Notes under the pieces: generated by a model | Database searches by the model: none | The model's input: the letters and a program-made list of their open reading frames with translations, nothing else | What the model was told of the DNA's origin: nothing | Position numbers and translations under genes: made by a program | Origin: Streptomyces olivaceus | Lineage (GTDB): Bacteria; Actinomycetota; Actinomycetes; Streptomycetales; Streptomycetaceae | NCBI RefSeq assembly: GCF_000721235.1 | Contig: NZ_JOFH01000013.1 | Span: 62,001 to 126,000 of the forward strand | DNA length: 64,000 bases | Direction of reading: 5' to 3' | Shown here: positions 33,661 to 42,856 of the stretch, in pieces | How the letters are laid out: each line of letters starts with the position of its first letter | How positions within the stretch are numbered: position 1 is the stretch's first letter

Positions 33661-33778
33661 CTCGGCGGCGCCCTGCCGCCGGTGCGCGGACGCGGACCCC
33701 ACGAGCCGCTCCCGCATGCCCCGACGCCGTCGTCCCGCCTCGCCCTGACCACCTTCCGTACCACCTCGGAGCCTTGCC

Positions 33779-35464
33779 GTGACCGCTGAACAGCTCCCCG
33801 CCCGGTCGGCCGCCGCGCGTCCGCCGGACGCGCTCACCCCGGGCCTGGACGCCCCCACCTGGCCCGTCGAGTTCGCCGACCGCTATCGCGAACGGGGTTA
33901 CTGGCGCGGCGAGACCTTCGGCGGAGTGCTGCGCGAGCGAGCCGCGGCACACCCCGACCGGATCGCGCTGGTGGACCCCGCGCCCCGGCGCAGGACGCGT
34001 ACCTACCGGGAACTGGACGAGGCGGCCGACCGGTTGGCGGCCGGTTTCGCGGAACGGGGGATCGGACGGGGCGACCGCGTCGTCGTCCAGCTCCCGAACG
34101 TGGCCGAGTTCGTCGAGGTGGTGTTCGCGCTGTTCAGGATCGGCGCCCTGCCGGTGTTCGCGCTGCCGGCCCACCGCGACACCGAGGTGCAGCACATCTG
34201 CTCCCTCAGTGAGGCCGTGGCGTACGTCGTCCCGGACGAGCTCGCCGGCTTCGACCACCGCGCGCTCGCCTCCCGGGTCCGGAAGAACTGCCCGCTGCTG
34301 AGGGAGGTGTTCGTGCTGGGCGACCCCGGTGAGCACACGGCGCTCGCCGATGTGCCCCGCGAGCCTTCCGGTCCGCTGCCCGGCCCCGAGCCGCACGAGC
34401 TGGCGTTCCTCCAGCTCTCGGGCGGGACCACCGGAGTGCCCAAGCTGATACCCCGTACCCACGACGACTACCTCTACTCGCTGCGCGGGTCGAACGAGAT
34501 CTGCGGGGTCGACGGGGACACCCGCTACCTCGTGACGCTGCCGGCGGCTCACAACTTCCCGATGAGTTCGCCCGGTTGGCTGGGAGCCCTCTACGCGGGC
34601 GGCACGGTCGTCCTGTGTCCCGGGCCGGAGCCGGCCGTCGCCTTCCCGCTGATCGAGAGCGAGGCCGTCACCCTCACCGGGCTCGTTCCCCCGTTGGCAC
34701 TGCTCTGGACGGAAGCGGCCGCACGCGGTGAGTACGCCCTGACCTCGCTGCGTCTGGTCCTCGTCGGCGGTGCCAAGTACAGCGAACAGGCGGCGCGGCG
34801 GCTGGAGCCGGCCCTCGGGTGCCGGCTGATGCAGGTCTTCGGCATGGCAGAGGGGCTGGTCAACTACACGCGCCTCGACGACGAGACGGAGACCGTCGTC
34901 GCCACCCAGGGCCTGCCGATCTCGCCGGACGACGAGATCCGGATCGTCGACGACACCGACCGGGACGTGCCCGAGGGGGAGTTCGGCCATCTGCTCACCC
35001 GCGGCCCGTACACCATCCGCGGCTACTGGCGGGCTCCCGAGCACAACGCCCGGTCGTTCACCTCGGACGGCTTCTACCGCACGGGTGACATCGTGCGCCG
35101 GGCCCCCACCGGTCACCTGGTGGTGGAGGGGCGGGCCAAGGACCAGATCAACCGGGGCGGCGAAAAGATCGCCCCCGAGGAGGTGGAGAACATCATCCTC
35201 GCCCACCCCGCCGTCCACGACGTCTCCCTCGTGGCGGTGTCCGACGAGTTCCTGGGCGAACGCACCCTCGCGCACGTGATCCTGCGCGAGGACGCCGAGC
35301 CGTTGCGGCCCGCGGACGTCAAGGCGTTCGTCCGCTCCCGCGGGGTCGCCGCGTACAAGGTCCCGGATCTCGTCCGCTTCGTGGACGCCTTCCCGCAGAC
35401 GGGCGTCGGCAAGGTCAGCAAGAAGGGCCTGCGCTCCGCCGCGGCCGCCCCCGAACAGCACTGA
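33779..35464 (+). CDS. dhbE: 2,3-dihydroxybenzoate-AMP ligase
   Basis: A 561-aa stand-alone aryl-acid adenylation enzyme. Key parts are [20 protein letters not shown] (P-loop, near 215), [13 protein letters not shown] with the DHB-contact His-Asn (near 262), [16 protein letters not shown] (near 355) and [20 protein letters not shown] (near 455), with the catalytic Lys in [12 protein letters not shown]. It activates DHB and loads it on the aryl carrier protein encoded at 39409. A 118-bp gap separates it from dhbA, with no promoter visible. Confidence 0.93.
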   Translation: MTAEQLPARSAAARPPDALTPGLDAPTWPVEFADRYRERGYWRGETFGGVLRERAAAHPDRIALVDPAPRRRTRTYRELDEAADRLAAGFAERGIGRGDRVVVQLPNVAEFVEVVFALFRIGALPVFALPAHRDTEVQHICSLSEAVAYVVPDELAGFDHRALASRVRKNCPLLREVFVLGDPGEHTALADVPREPSGPLPGPEPHELAFLQLSGGTTGVPKLIPRTHDDYLYSLRGSNEICGVDGDTRYLVTLPAAHNFPMSSPGWLGALYAGGTVVLCPGPEPAVAFPLIESEAVTLTGLVPPLALLWTEAAARGEYALTSLRLVLVGGAKYSEQAARRLEPALGCRLMQVFGMAEGLVNYTRLDDETETVVATQGLPISPDDEIRIVDDTDRDVPEGEFGHLLTRGPYTIRGYWRAPEHNARSFTSDGFYRTGDIVRRAPTGHLVVEGRAKDQINRGGEKIAPEEVENIILAHPAVHDVSLVAVSDEFLGERTLAHVILREDAEPLRPADVKAFVRSRGVAAYKVPDLVRFVDAFPQTGVGKVSKKGLRSAAAAPEQH

Positions 35465-35480
35465 GAGGCCAGCCCCCCCC

Positions 35481-36113
35481 ATGGCACTTCCCGCCATCGC
35501 CGCCCACCCGCTCCCCGCCCCCGACGAGTTGCCCGACAACCGGGTCTCCTGGACGGCGGACCCGGCGCGGTCCGTGCTCCTCGTGCACGACCTGCAGCAG
35601 CACTTCCTGTCCGCCTTCCCGGCCGGGGAACAGCCGCTGACCGGGATGCTCACCAACACCGCCCGGCTCCTCGAACGGGCGCGCGCCCTCGGCGTGCCGG
35701 TCGTGTACTCCACCCAGATCGGCGGGCAGACCCCTGAGCAGCGGGGCCTCCAACTCGACTTCTGGGGGCCGGGAGCGGCCGACGACCCGGCGATGTTGGA
35801 GGTGCCCGCGGCGGTGGCTCCGGCGCCGGGGGACACCGTGCTGACCAAGTGGAAGTACAGCGCGTTCGCCCGTACCGACCTCGAGGAACGGATCCGCGGC
35901 TGGGGCCGCGACCAACTGGTGATCGTCGGGGTGTACGCGCACATTGGTGTGATGACGACGGCCTGCGACGCCTGGACGCGTGACATCCAGTCCTTCGTGG
36001 TCGCCGATGCCACGGCGGACTTCTCACCGGAGGAACACGCGATGGCCCTGCGCTGGTCGGCGGGGCGCTGCGCGGTGGTGACCACCACGGACCGGGTGTT
36101 CGCGGGCTGCTGA
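35481..36113 (+). CDS. dhbB: Isochorismatase (lyase domain only)
   Basis: A 210-aa isochorismatase that converts isochorismate to dihydro-DHB and pyruvate. It carries VLLVHDLQQHFLSAFPAGE (Asp), TKWKYSAFARTDLEERIRG (Lys) and VIVGVYAHIGVMTTACDAW. In EntB/DhbB the fold is fused to an aryl carrier protein; here the protein stops after the lyase domain and the carrier is a separate gene. The position that is often Cys (YAHIGC) is Val, tolerated because EntB-type lyases do not use that Cys. Starts 16 bp after dhbE. Confidence 0.9.
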   Translation: MALPAIAAHPLPAPDELPDNRVSWTADPARSVLLVHDLQQHFLSAFPAGEQPLTGMLTNTARLLERARALGVPVVYSTQIGGQTPEQRGLQLDFWGPGAADDPAMLEVPAAVAPAPGDTVLTKWKYSAFARTDLEERIRGWGRDQLVIVGVYAHIGVMTTACDAWTRDIQSFVVADATADFSPEEHAMALRWSAGRCAVVTTTDRVFAGC

Positions 36114-36200
36114 GTGCCCGTCGGCCGGTGGACCTCGCGCCACGGCTGCAGGAGACCAGGGGGCCGAGCGGGCTTGACACCGTGTCGGCGATGAGAAAAG

Positions 36201-36219
36201 TTAGGATAGCCTTACCTAA
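36201..36219 (+). promoter_or_regulatory. Iron box before the ornithine monooxygenase gene
   Basis: TTAGGATAGCCTTACCTAA, 16 of 19 matches to the iron-box consensus and still palindromic. It overlaps a good -10 hexamer TAGGAT (36202-36207), so repressor binding would block RNA polymerase directly. It stands 60 bp before the first gene of a long run of same-strand siderophore genes. Confidence 0.9.
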
Positions 36220-36278
36220 GAAACTTCGGACAGGACCGAAGAAGACGGCCCTGTCGGGCCCCCGAGCGAAGGAAGAGG

Positions 36279-37667
36279 ATGTCAGCAGGGCACGCAGACG
36301 CAGGCGCGGAGCGGTACGACGAGCAGCCGGTCCACGATCTGGTCGGCATCGGGTTCGGCCCGGCCAACCTCGCACTGGCCATCGCCGTCGCGGAGCACAA
36401 CGCGCACAGCGGCGGCGCCCGCGCGCTCCGCACGGCTTTCCTGGAACGGCAGCGGGAGTTCGGGTGGCACCGGGGCATGCTGCTCGCCGGCGCCACCATG
36501 CAGGTGTCCTTCCTGAAGGACCTGGCCACCCTGCGCGACCCCGGCAGCCGCTTCACCTTCCTGAGGTTCCTGCACGAGCGGGGCCGCCTCGTGGACTTCA
36601 TGAACCAGAAGACCTTCTTCCCCACCCGGATCGAGTTCCACGAGTACCTGAGCTGGTGCGCCGCCGCGATGGGGGAACAGGTGCGCTACGGCCGGCAGGC
36701 CCACGCGGTACGGCTGCCGGGTGACGGCGACGTCCTGGAGGTGCTCTCCCGCCCGGCGGACGATCCCGAGGCCGAGGCCGAGGCGCTGCGGACCCGGAAC
36801 CTCGTCGTCGGCGCCGGACTGACCCCCCATTTCCCCGAGGGCGTCGAACCGGGCCCGCGGGTGTGGCACAACCGGGACCTCCTGCCGTACCACCGTTCGC
36901 TGACCGACCGCCCGCACCGCCGCTTCGCCGTCGTCGGCGCCGGCCAGTCCGCGGCGGAGACCGCCGAGTTCCTGCACCGGGAGTTCCCCGACGCCGAGGT
37001 CTGCGCGGTCTTCAGCCGGTACGGGTACAGCCCCTCGGACGACAGCGCCTTCGCCAACCGGATCTTCGACCCGGACGCGGTGGACCACTTCTACTCGGCG
37101 CCGGAGGAGGTCAAGCAGTCCCTGATGGACTACCACTCCAACACCAACTACTCCGTCGTCGACCCCGACCTCATCGAGCAGCTGTACCGGACCTCCTACC
37201 AGGAGAAGATCGCCGGTGCCGAGCGGCTGCGCTTCCTCAACACGACGTCCCTCACGGCCGTCGAGGAGCGCGAGGGCGACGTGCGGCTGCACCTGCGCCC
37301 CCTGGTCGGGGGCGAGCCGTACACCCTGGACTGCGACGCGGTGGTGATGGCGACCGGGTACCGGCCCGCCGACCCGCGCACCCTGCTCGGTCCACTGGCC
37401 GAGGAGTGCCTGACGGACGGCCGGGGGCGGCTGCGGATCAGCCGCGACCACCGGGTCCTCACCACGACGCGGATACGCGCGGGAATCTATGTGCAGGGCG
37501 CGGTCTCCCAGCACACGCACGGCATCACGTCCTCGCTCCTTTCCACGCTCGCCGTCCGCTCCGGCGAGATCTGCGACGCCCTGCTGCTGGACCGTGCCGG
37601 ACGGAGCGTGCCGGTCACGCCCGTCGGGGCGGAGCCGGCCGAGGACCTCGCCGTCACGGCCGACTGA
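36279..37667 (+). CDS. L-ornithine N5-monooxygenase
   Basis: A 462-aa flavin N-monooxygenase of the SidA/PvdA/CchB family. FAD motif [17 protein letters not shown] (near 22), [13 protein letters not shown] and [15 protein letters not shown] (near 70), NADPH motif [17 protein letters not shown] (near 215), ornithine-binding-type [13 protein letters not shown] (near 285) and [10 protein letters not shown] (near 360). It hydroxylates the ornithine side-chain nitrogen, the first step to a hydroxamate ligand. The formyltransferase at 57307 would acylate the product. ATG 36279 follows GGAAGAGG. First gene under the second iron box. Confidence 0.93.
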   Translation: MSAGHADAGAERYDEQPVHDLVGIGFGPANLALAIAVAEHNAHSGGARALRTAFLERQREFGWHRGMLLAGATMQVSFLKDLATLRDPGSRFTFLRFLHERGRLVDFMNQKTFFPTRIEFHEYLSWCAAAMGEQVRYGRQAHAVRLPGDGDVLEVLSRPADDPEAEAEALRTRNLVVGAGLTPHFPEGVEPGPRVWHNRDLLPYHRSLTDRPHRRFAVVGAGQSAAETAEFLHREFPDAEVCAVFSRYGYSPSDDSAFANRIFDPDAVDHFYSAPEEVKQSLMDYHSNTNYSVVDPDLIEQLYRTSYQEKIAGAERLRFLNTTSLTAVEEREGDVRLHLRPLVGGEPYTLDCDAVVMATGYRPADPRTLLGPLAEECLTDGRGRLRISRDHRVLTTTRIRAGIYVQGAVSQHTHGITSSLLSTLAVRSGEICDALLLDRAGRSVPVTPVGAEPAEDLAVTAD

Positions 37668-37740
37668 GCCCCGGACACGCGGAACCGCCGTACCGCCGCC
37701 GACGCTCCACCCCTCCCGGCATCCCCCACAAGGAGACCCC

Positions 37741-37959
37741 ATGGGCGCCAACCCGTTCGAGGACGACGAGGCCCGCTTCCTCGTCCTGGTCAACCAGGAG
37801 AACCAGCACTCGCTGTGGCCCGCGTTCGCCGAAGTACCCGGAGGGTGGGAGGTCGTGCACGGCGAGGACTCCCGCGCCGCCTGCCTCGCCCACGTGGAGG
37901 AGCACTGGACGGACATGCGTCCCGCCAGTCTGGTGGCGCACGCCGAACGCACCCGCTGA
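37741..37959 (+). CDS. MbtH-like protein
   Basis: A 72-aa MbtH-family chaperone: [33 protein letters not shown] and the C-terminal WTDMRPASL carry the conserved Trp residues. It binds NRPS adenylation domains and aids folding and activity, here presumably those of the large NRPS at 44659. The ATG at 37741 has GGAG seven bases upstream; a longer open frame upstream lacks similarity. Confidence 0.95.
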   Translation: MGANPFEDDEARFLVLVNQENQHSLWPAFAEVPGGWEVVHGEDSRAACLAHVEEHWTDMRPASLVAHAERTR

Positions 37960-38101
37960 GGTGCCGGCGGCGGAGCCTCCTTTCCGGGTCTCCCCACCGG
38001 GCCCGCTCCCGGGCCCGTGCCGACCGCCCCGACCCCGACCAGCAGCCCGATCAGCCCGTTTCACGCCTCACCCGCCACGCCGGAGCAAAGGATTCGCGGA
38101 C

Positions 38102-39298
38102 GTGTCCATATCCACCTCGGTGCGCCCCCAGCCCGTGTACGAGGCCGCCGACCTGCTGGCGGCCTATCTGACGGGATCGTTCTACTTCTCCTCCGAACAC
38201 GGCACGATGCTGGCGGACGGGGTGCACTCCCGGGTCGGGGCGGGCCCGGGGCCGTGGGCAGCGGCAGCCGCCCGGGAACTGGAGGCGGCGGCCGCGGTGG
38301 GGCTGCCGGACCCCGTGGTGGTCGGAGCCGTCGGCTTCCGGCCCGAGGCGCGGGCCTCCCTGGTGGTGCCCGCCGTGGTGCGGCGCGCAGGCGCCCCCGA
38401 GTACCGGCCGGTTCCCGTACCCCGGACCGCTGCGGGCTGGCGGGTGCGGCCGCTGCCGAGGCCCGAGGGCTACGCCGACGGTGTCCGCCGTGCGGTGGAC
38501 CTCATCCGGGACGACAGGCTCCGCAAGGTGGTCCTCGCCCGCTGCCTTGAACTCACCGCCGACGCCCCCGTCCGGGTGCCCTCGCTGCTGACCCGGCTGG
38601 CGCGCGCCAACCCGGCCGCCTACGCCTTCGCCGCCGACGTCACCGCGCCCGGTGACTCCGCCTTCCGTACCGTGGTCGGGGCCAGCCCCGAACTGCTGGT
38701 GTCCCGGCGGGGCACGACCGTGAGCGCCAATCCGCTGGCCGGTTCCGCACCGCGCTCCGGCGACGAGGCCGTCGACCGCGAACGCATCGCGCGACTGCGG
38801 GGATCGGCCAAGGACCTCGGGGAACACGCCCACACCGCCGCACAGGTGGCGGAGGTCCTCGGCCGGTTCTGCACCGACCTCGACGTTCCCTCCGGACCCG
38901 AGGTCGTCGGCACCCCGACCATGTGGCACCTGTCCAGCCGCATCACCGGCCGGCTGCGCGATGCCGAGGACCCGGCCTCCTCCTCGCTCGCCCTGGCGGA
39001 GGCGCTCCACCCGACCCCGGCCGTCGGCGGGGTGCCCACCGCCGAGGCCCTCGACGCCATCGCCGGAATCGAGCCCGAGGACCGCGGCTACTACGCCGGA
39101 ATGGTCGGCTGGAACGCCCTGAACGGCGACGGCGAATGGGCCGTGACCATCCGCAGCGCCGAGGTCAGCGACCGGACGGTCCGCGTGTTCGCGGGCGCCG
39201 GCGTGGTCGCGGACTCGCGGCCCGAAGCGGAACTCGCCGAGACCACCGCCAAGTTCCGCACCCTGCTGGAGGCGCTCGGCCTGGCGGACGTGGCGTGA
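38102..39298 (+). CDS. dhbC: Isochorismate synthase
   Basis: A 398-aa chorismate-binding enzyme (EntC/DhbC). The catalytic half includes DDRLRKVVLARCLELTA (Lys, near 145), FRTVVGASPELLVSRRGTTV (near 190), NPLAGSAPR, HLSSRITGRL (near 280), LHPTPAVGGVPT (near 305) and GYYAGMVGWNALNGDGEWAV (near 330). It converts chorismate to isochorismate, the start of DHB synthesis. GTG 38102; a 142-bp gap separates it from the MbtH gene. An upstream open frame through the MbtH gene is a shadow. Confidence 0.92.
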   Translation: MSISTSVRPQPVYEAADLLAAYLTGSFYFSSEHGTMLADGVHSRVGAGPGPWAAAAARELEAAAAVGLPDPVVVGAVGFRPEARASLVVPAVVRRAGAPEYRPVPVPRTAAGWRVRPLPRPEGYADGVRRAVDLIRDDRLRKVVLARCLELTADAPVRVPSLLTRLARANPAAYAFAADVTAPGDSAFRTVVGASPELLVSRRGTTVSANPLAGSAPRSGDEAVDRERIARLRGSAKDLGEHAHTAAQVAEVLGRFCTDLDVPSGPEVVGTPTMWHLSSRITGRLRDAEDPASSSLALAEALHPTPAVGGVPTAEALDAIAGIEPEDRGYYAGMVGWNALNGDGEWAVTIRSAEVSDRTVRVFAGAGVVADSRPEAELAETTAKFRTLLEALGLADVA

Positions 39299-39408
39299 GC
39301 CTGCCACACCCGCAGGGCGTCCACGCCGTCCGCGCCGACGATCCCGCCCCCTCCCCACCCGCCTCGCCGGCCGCCCGGCCTGCGCAGACACTTCCCAGGA
39401 GCCCACAG

Positions 39409-39723
39409 GTGAACCAGTCACTGACGTCCGACCGGATCCGCGCGGACGTGGCCGAGATCATCGGCTGTGACGTCTCGGAGATCGGCCCCGGTGACGATCT
39501 CTTCGACCTCGGCCTCGACTCGGTCCGGCTGATGACCCTGGTCGAGCGGTGGCGGTCCGCCGGTGCGCCCGGACTGGAGCTGCCCGACCTGGCCGAGCGC
39601 CCCGAAGTCGCGCACTGGATCACCGTGCTGACGGGGGAGAAACCGACGGGGGAGAAGCCGACGGGAGAGAAGCCGACGGGGGAGGAGCCGGCGGGAGAGA
39701 GGCTGACGGGGGAGAAGGAGTGA
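39409..39723 (+). CDS. Stand-alone aryl carrier protein with repeated C-terminal tail
   Basis: A 104-aa carrier protein. The phosphopantetheine Ser is in DLFDLGLDSVRLMTLVERW (Ser near 43), the aryl-carrier form of the LGxDS motif. It would hold DHB from DhbE and deliver it to the first condensation domain of the NRPS. The last 30 residues are six TGEKP-like pentapeptides encoded by 15-bp DNA repeats, probably a flexible linker. AGGAG precedes GTG 39409. The stop overlaps the next gene start. Confidence 0.9.
   Translation: MNQSLTSDRIRADVAEIIGCDVSEIGPGDDLFDLGLDSVRLMTLVERWRSAGAPGLELPDLAERPEVAHWITVLTGEKPTGEKPTGEKPTGEEPAGERLTGEKE
39631..39720 (+). repeat. Six 15-bp tandem repeats coding for TGEKP-like units
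   Basis: Consensus ACGGGGGAGAAGCCG repeated six times to the last codon before the stop of the aryl carrier protein gene. The unit keeps the reading frame, so copy-number change would only alter tail length. Confidence 0.9.
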
Positions 39724-40646
39724 CGCGCACCGACCACGGGCACCGCCACCTGGAGCGGATCGCCCAGGTCCGGGCGGGGAACGTCCCGGAGAAGGTCCGC
39801 TACCCCATCCGCGTCCGGGAGACACGGGTCGTGCGCACCGCCATGGTGGGCTCCGGGCTGCTGCGGCTGACCCTCGGCGGCTCCGGCGTCGAGGGCTTCG
39901 AATCGCACTCGCCGATCGACCACGTGAAGCTGATCTTCCCGGAGCCGGACGGCTCGCTGCGGCTTCCCGAGCCGGACGGCGACCTGCTGCGCTGGCCGCG
40001 GCCGGCCCCCACCTCGCGGGAGTACACCGTGCGCCGCCACGACCCCGTGGCCGGCGAGATCGACATCGACATCGCCCCGCACCCGGGGGGACTGGCCTCC
40101 GGCTGGGCCCAGGAGGCGGCCCCCGGTGCCGTCGCCCACGTCGCGGGCCCGCCCGGCGGGCTGATCGTGCCCCCCGTCTACGACCGTTACCTGCTGGTCG
40201 GTGACATCACGGCACTGCCCGCGGTCGCCTGCTGGCTGGAGCAGCTGCCCCGGGACGCCCGCGGCTGGGCCTTCGTCGAAGTCGCCGACGCCACGCAGGA
40301 GATCCCGCTCGCCGCCCCGGAGGGAATGGAGGTGCACTGGTTGCACCGCGGTACCCGCGCGGCCGGCACCGGCGACCTGTTGGAACGTTCCGTCACCGCG
40401 ATCGCCGTGCCCGAGGGCGAGCGCCTGTACGCCTGGATCGCCGGCGAGGCAGGGCAGATCAAGCCCTTGCGCCGCTGGGTCCGCGACGTGCTGCGCCTGC
40501 CGCGCCCGGACCACGAGATCTCCGGCTACTGGAAGCGCGGCGTCGCCGACTTCGACGACGACCACGACCACGCGCCGCAGGACCACGCATCGCAGGACCA
40601 CGCGCCGCACGGACAGCACGGGCACGACGACGACCACCGGCACTGA
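39720..40646 (+). CDS. Siderophore-interacting protein (ferric-siderophore reductase) with His-rich tail
   Basis: A 308-aa flavoprotein of the ViuB/YqjH family. FAD-binding residues are in SREYTVRRHDP (near 98), NAD(P)-domain start YLLVGDITALPAVACWLEQL (near 158) and AGEAGQIKPLRRW (near 242), with the family end YWKRGVADFDDD. It reduces Fe(III)-siderophore in the cytosol to free Fe(II). The C-terminal ~30 residues hold over ten His with Asp and Gln, which could bind metal. GTG 39720 overlaps the carrier-protein stop. Confidence 0.9.
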   Translation: MTRTDHGHRHLERIAQVRAGNVPEKVRYPIRVRETRVVRTAMVGSGLLRLTLGGSGVEGFESHSPIDHVKLIFPEPDGSLRLPEPDGDLLRWPRPAPTSREYTVRRHDPVAGEIDIDIAPHPGGLASGWAQEAAPGAVAHVAGPPGGLIVPPVYDRYLLVGDITALPAVACWLEQLPRDARGWAFVEVADATQEIPLAAPEGMEVHWLHRGTRAAGTGDLLERSVTAIAVPEGERLYAWIAGEAGQIKPLRRWVRDVLRLPRPDHEISGYWKRGVADFDDDHDHAPQDHASQDHAPHGQHGHDDDHRH

Positions 40647-40823
40647 GACCGCCCCGCACCCCCTGCCCCTCCCCGCGCCTCCCCACCCGGACACACTCGA
40701 CCCGCCGCCCCGCACGCCCCGTACACCCCGACTCTCCCCGGTGACCGCCGGGGAGTTCACAGACCGAGCAGAGCCCCCGCACCCACCGGCGGGCCGGCCT
40801 CGCACAGCAGAAGGAGTCGCACC

Positions 40824-41834
40824 ATGTTCGCTCGCAGAATCCCGGGCCTGGCAGGTGCCGTGGCACTCGCCGTGGCCCTGACCTCCTGCGGGTCCTCGGA
40901 CAGCGATTCGCCGGCCGGCGACGCGTCGGACAAGTCGGGGCAGAAGACCCGCGAGTTCACCGTGGGCGACGAGAAGGTCTCCATCCCGGCCGACCCCGAG
41001 CGGGTCGTGGCCACCGGGTACGCCGTGCCGACCCTGATCCAGGCCGACGCCCCGCTGGTCGGCATCTCCTCGTGGAAGCGGGGCGAGCCGATGATGGACA
41101 GCGAGGAGAAGGCCGCCTACGACGAGCTGCCCAAGGTCGCGGGCGAGCTGGCCTCGGAGACCAACTACGAGGCGATCGCCGAGGCCGAACCGGACCTCAT
41201 CGTCCTCGGCGTTCCGGTCCCGGTGCTCGGTGACATCGACATGGACCGTCTGAAGTCGATCGCCCCGGTCGTCGCGGTCGGCCCGATGGTGCCCTCCGAG
41301 TGGCGGGAGGTCTCCCGCAAGCACGCCGACGCCGCCGGGGTCCTGGCCACCTACGAGAAGGCCGAGGACGCGTACGACGCCAAGGCCGCCGAGCTCAAGA
41401 AGAAGTACGCAAACGCGCTCGACGGACTGAAGTTCGGCCACGTCGGCTCGTACGGCGACACCTCCAAGGGCACCTTCCAGCGCGAGTTCAACGGCTCCTG
41501 GGGCACCAACGCCGCCCAGGACGTCGGCGCGGACTACGTGGGCAAGCCCAAGGAACCGGGCCCCGGTTCCAAGTCCGTGAGTGAGTACCCCTCCCTCGAG
41601 GAGCTGTCGGACTCCCTCGGTGCGTCGGACGTCATCACCTACTCCGTGAACACCGACGGCAGCGTTCCCGACGCGGTGCAGGCCGTCCTCGACTCCAAGC
41701 TGTGGAAGAACCTGCCGGCCGTGAAGAACCGGCGGGCTCTCCCCGTCGCCTTCACCGAGGCCGCCACCTACGGCGACGCCATGAAGACCCTCGACGCGAT
41801 CGACAAGTCGTTCGCGCCCCTGCTGGACAAGTGA
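40824..41834 (+). CDS. Iron-siderophore ABC transporter substrate-binding lipoprotein
   Basis: A 336-aa periplasmic-binding-protein homologue (type III, FhuD/FepB-like). The signal peptide ends in a lipobox LTSCGSS (Cys near 21), so the mature protein is lipid-anchored outside the membrane. Sequence VGISSWKRGEPMM, EPDLIVLGVPVP and the late AATYGDAMKTLDAI fit the family. It would capture the ferric siderophore and pass it to the two permeases downstream. It has an AGAAGGAG site before ATG 40824; stop overlaps the permease GTG. No separate iron box is visible in the 177-bp gap upstream. Confidence 0.92.
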   Translation: MFARRIPGLAGAVALAVALTSCGSSDSDSPAGDASDKSGQKTREFTVGDEKVSIPADPERVVATGYAVPTLIQADAPLVGISSWKRGEPMMDSEEKAAYDELPKVAGELASETNYEAIAEAEPDLIVLGVPVPVLGDIDMDRLKSIAPVVAVGPMVPSEWREVSRKHADAAGVLATYEKAEDAYDAKAAELKKKYANALDGLKFGHVGSYGDTSKGTFQREFNGSWGTNAAQDVGADYVGKPKEPGPGSKSVSEYPSLEELSDSLGASDVITYSVNTDGSVPDAVQAVLDSKLWKNLPAVKNRRALPVAFTEAATYGDAMKTLDAIDKSFAPLLDK

Positions 41835-42856
41835 CCGCCGTGGACCGTCCCGTCGAGAGGCCGGCAGGCCGCCGGAGCCTGCCGCAGGCAGCCCCGCTCC
41901 TCGGCGGACTGGTCCTGCTGGCCGCCGTCGCCGTGCTCAGCCTCGGGGTGGGCGCCCACCAGGTGTCCCCCGGGGAGGTGCTGCGCGCGTTGTTCGACTA
42001 CCACGCGGGCGACGACGACCACGTGATCGTGCGGGACATCCGACTGCCGCGGGCCGTGCTGGCGACGGCCGTGGGGGCCGCGCTCGCCGCCGCCGGGGCA
42101 CTGATCCAGACCCTGGCCCGCAATCCGCTGGCCGAGCCGGGCGTCCTCGGCGTCACCGCGGGCGCCGGCTTCGCCATCACCGTCGGCGCCGGTCTCGGTC
42201 TCGCCGCCGGCCAGGGCGGACAGCTGCTCTGGGCGATCGCGGGCTCCGTCCTCGCCGCCCTCCTCGTGGCGGCGGTCGGACGCACCTCGCCCCTGCGGCT
42301 GGTGCTCACCGGCACCGCCCTCACCGCGGTCCTCGGCGGACTCGCCCTGGGCCTGCGCCTGATGGACCCCGAGACCTTCGACACCTACCGGTTCTGGTCG
42401 GTGGGCACCCTGGCGGGGCGGGAGCAGGAACCGCTGGCGCTGCCGCTGACCGGCATCGCGCTCTGCCTGGTGCTGGCCCTCACGATCAGCCGGGGGCTGA
42501 ACGCGCTGAGCCTGGGCGAGAACGTCGCCCGCGCCCTCGGCGTGGGCGTGGCACGGACCCGGGCGCTCACGCTGGTGCTGATCACCGTCCTCTGCGGCGC
42601 CGCCACCGCCGTGGCCGGGCCGATCCTGTTCGTCGGGCTGATCGTCCCGCACCTGGTCCGCAGGCTCGCGCAGGGGTCGGTCCCCTGGCTGCTGCTCCAC
42701 TCGATGGTGCTCGGTCCCGTCCTGCTGCTGGCCGCGGACTCCGCGGCCCGCGTCCTGCTTCCCACCGGCGAGGTGCCGGTGGCGATCGTCACCGCCTTCC
42801 TGGGGGGCCCGATGCTGATCTGGACCGTCCGCAAGTACGGGGCGGGGGCGCTGTGA
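41831..42856 (+). CDS. FecCD-type siderophore ABC permease 1
   Basis: A 341-aa permease of the FecCD family with about nine transmembrane segments. It has IRLPRAVLATAVGAALAAAG (near 64), QTLARNPLAEPGVLGVTAGA (near 90) and GPILFVGLIVPHLVRRLAQG (near 260), the loop that docks to the ATPase. GTG 41831 overlaps the binding-protein stop and the end overlaps permease 2. The pair imports ferric siderophore across the cytoplasmic membrane. Confidence 0.93.
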   Translation: MTAVDRPVERPAGRRSLPQAAPLLGGLVLLAAVAVLSLGVGAHQVSPGEVLRALFDYHAGDDDHVIVRDIRLPRAVLATAVGAALAAAGALIQTLARNPLAEPGVLGVTAGAGFAITVGAGLGLAAGQGGQLLWAIAGSVLAALLVAAVGRTSPLRLVLTGTALTAVLGGLALGLRLMDPETFDTYRFWSVGTLAGREQEPLALPLTGIALCLVLALTISRGLNALSLGENVARALGVGVARTRALTLVLITVLCGAATAVAGPILFVGLIVPHLVRRLAQGSVPWLLLHSMVLGPVLLLAADSAARVLLPTGEVPVAIVTAFLGGPMLIWTVRKYGAGAL

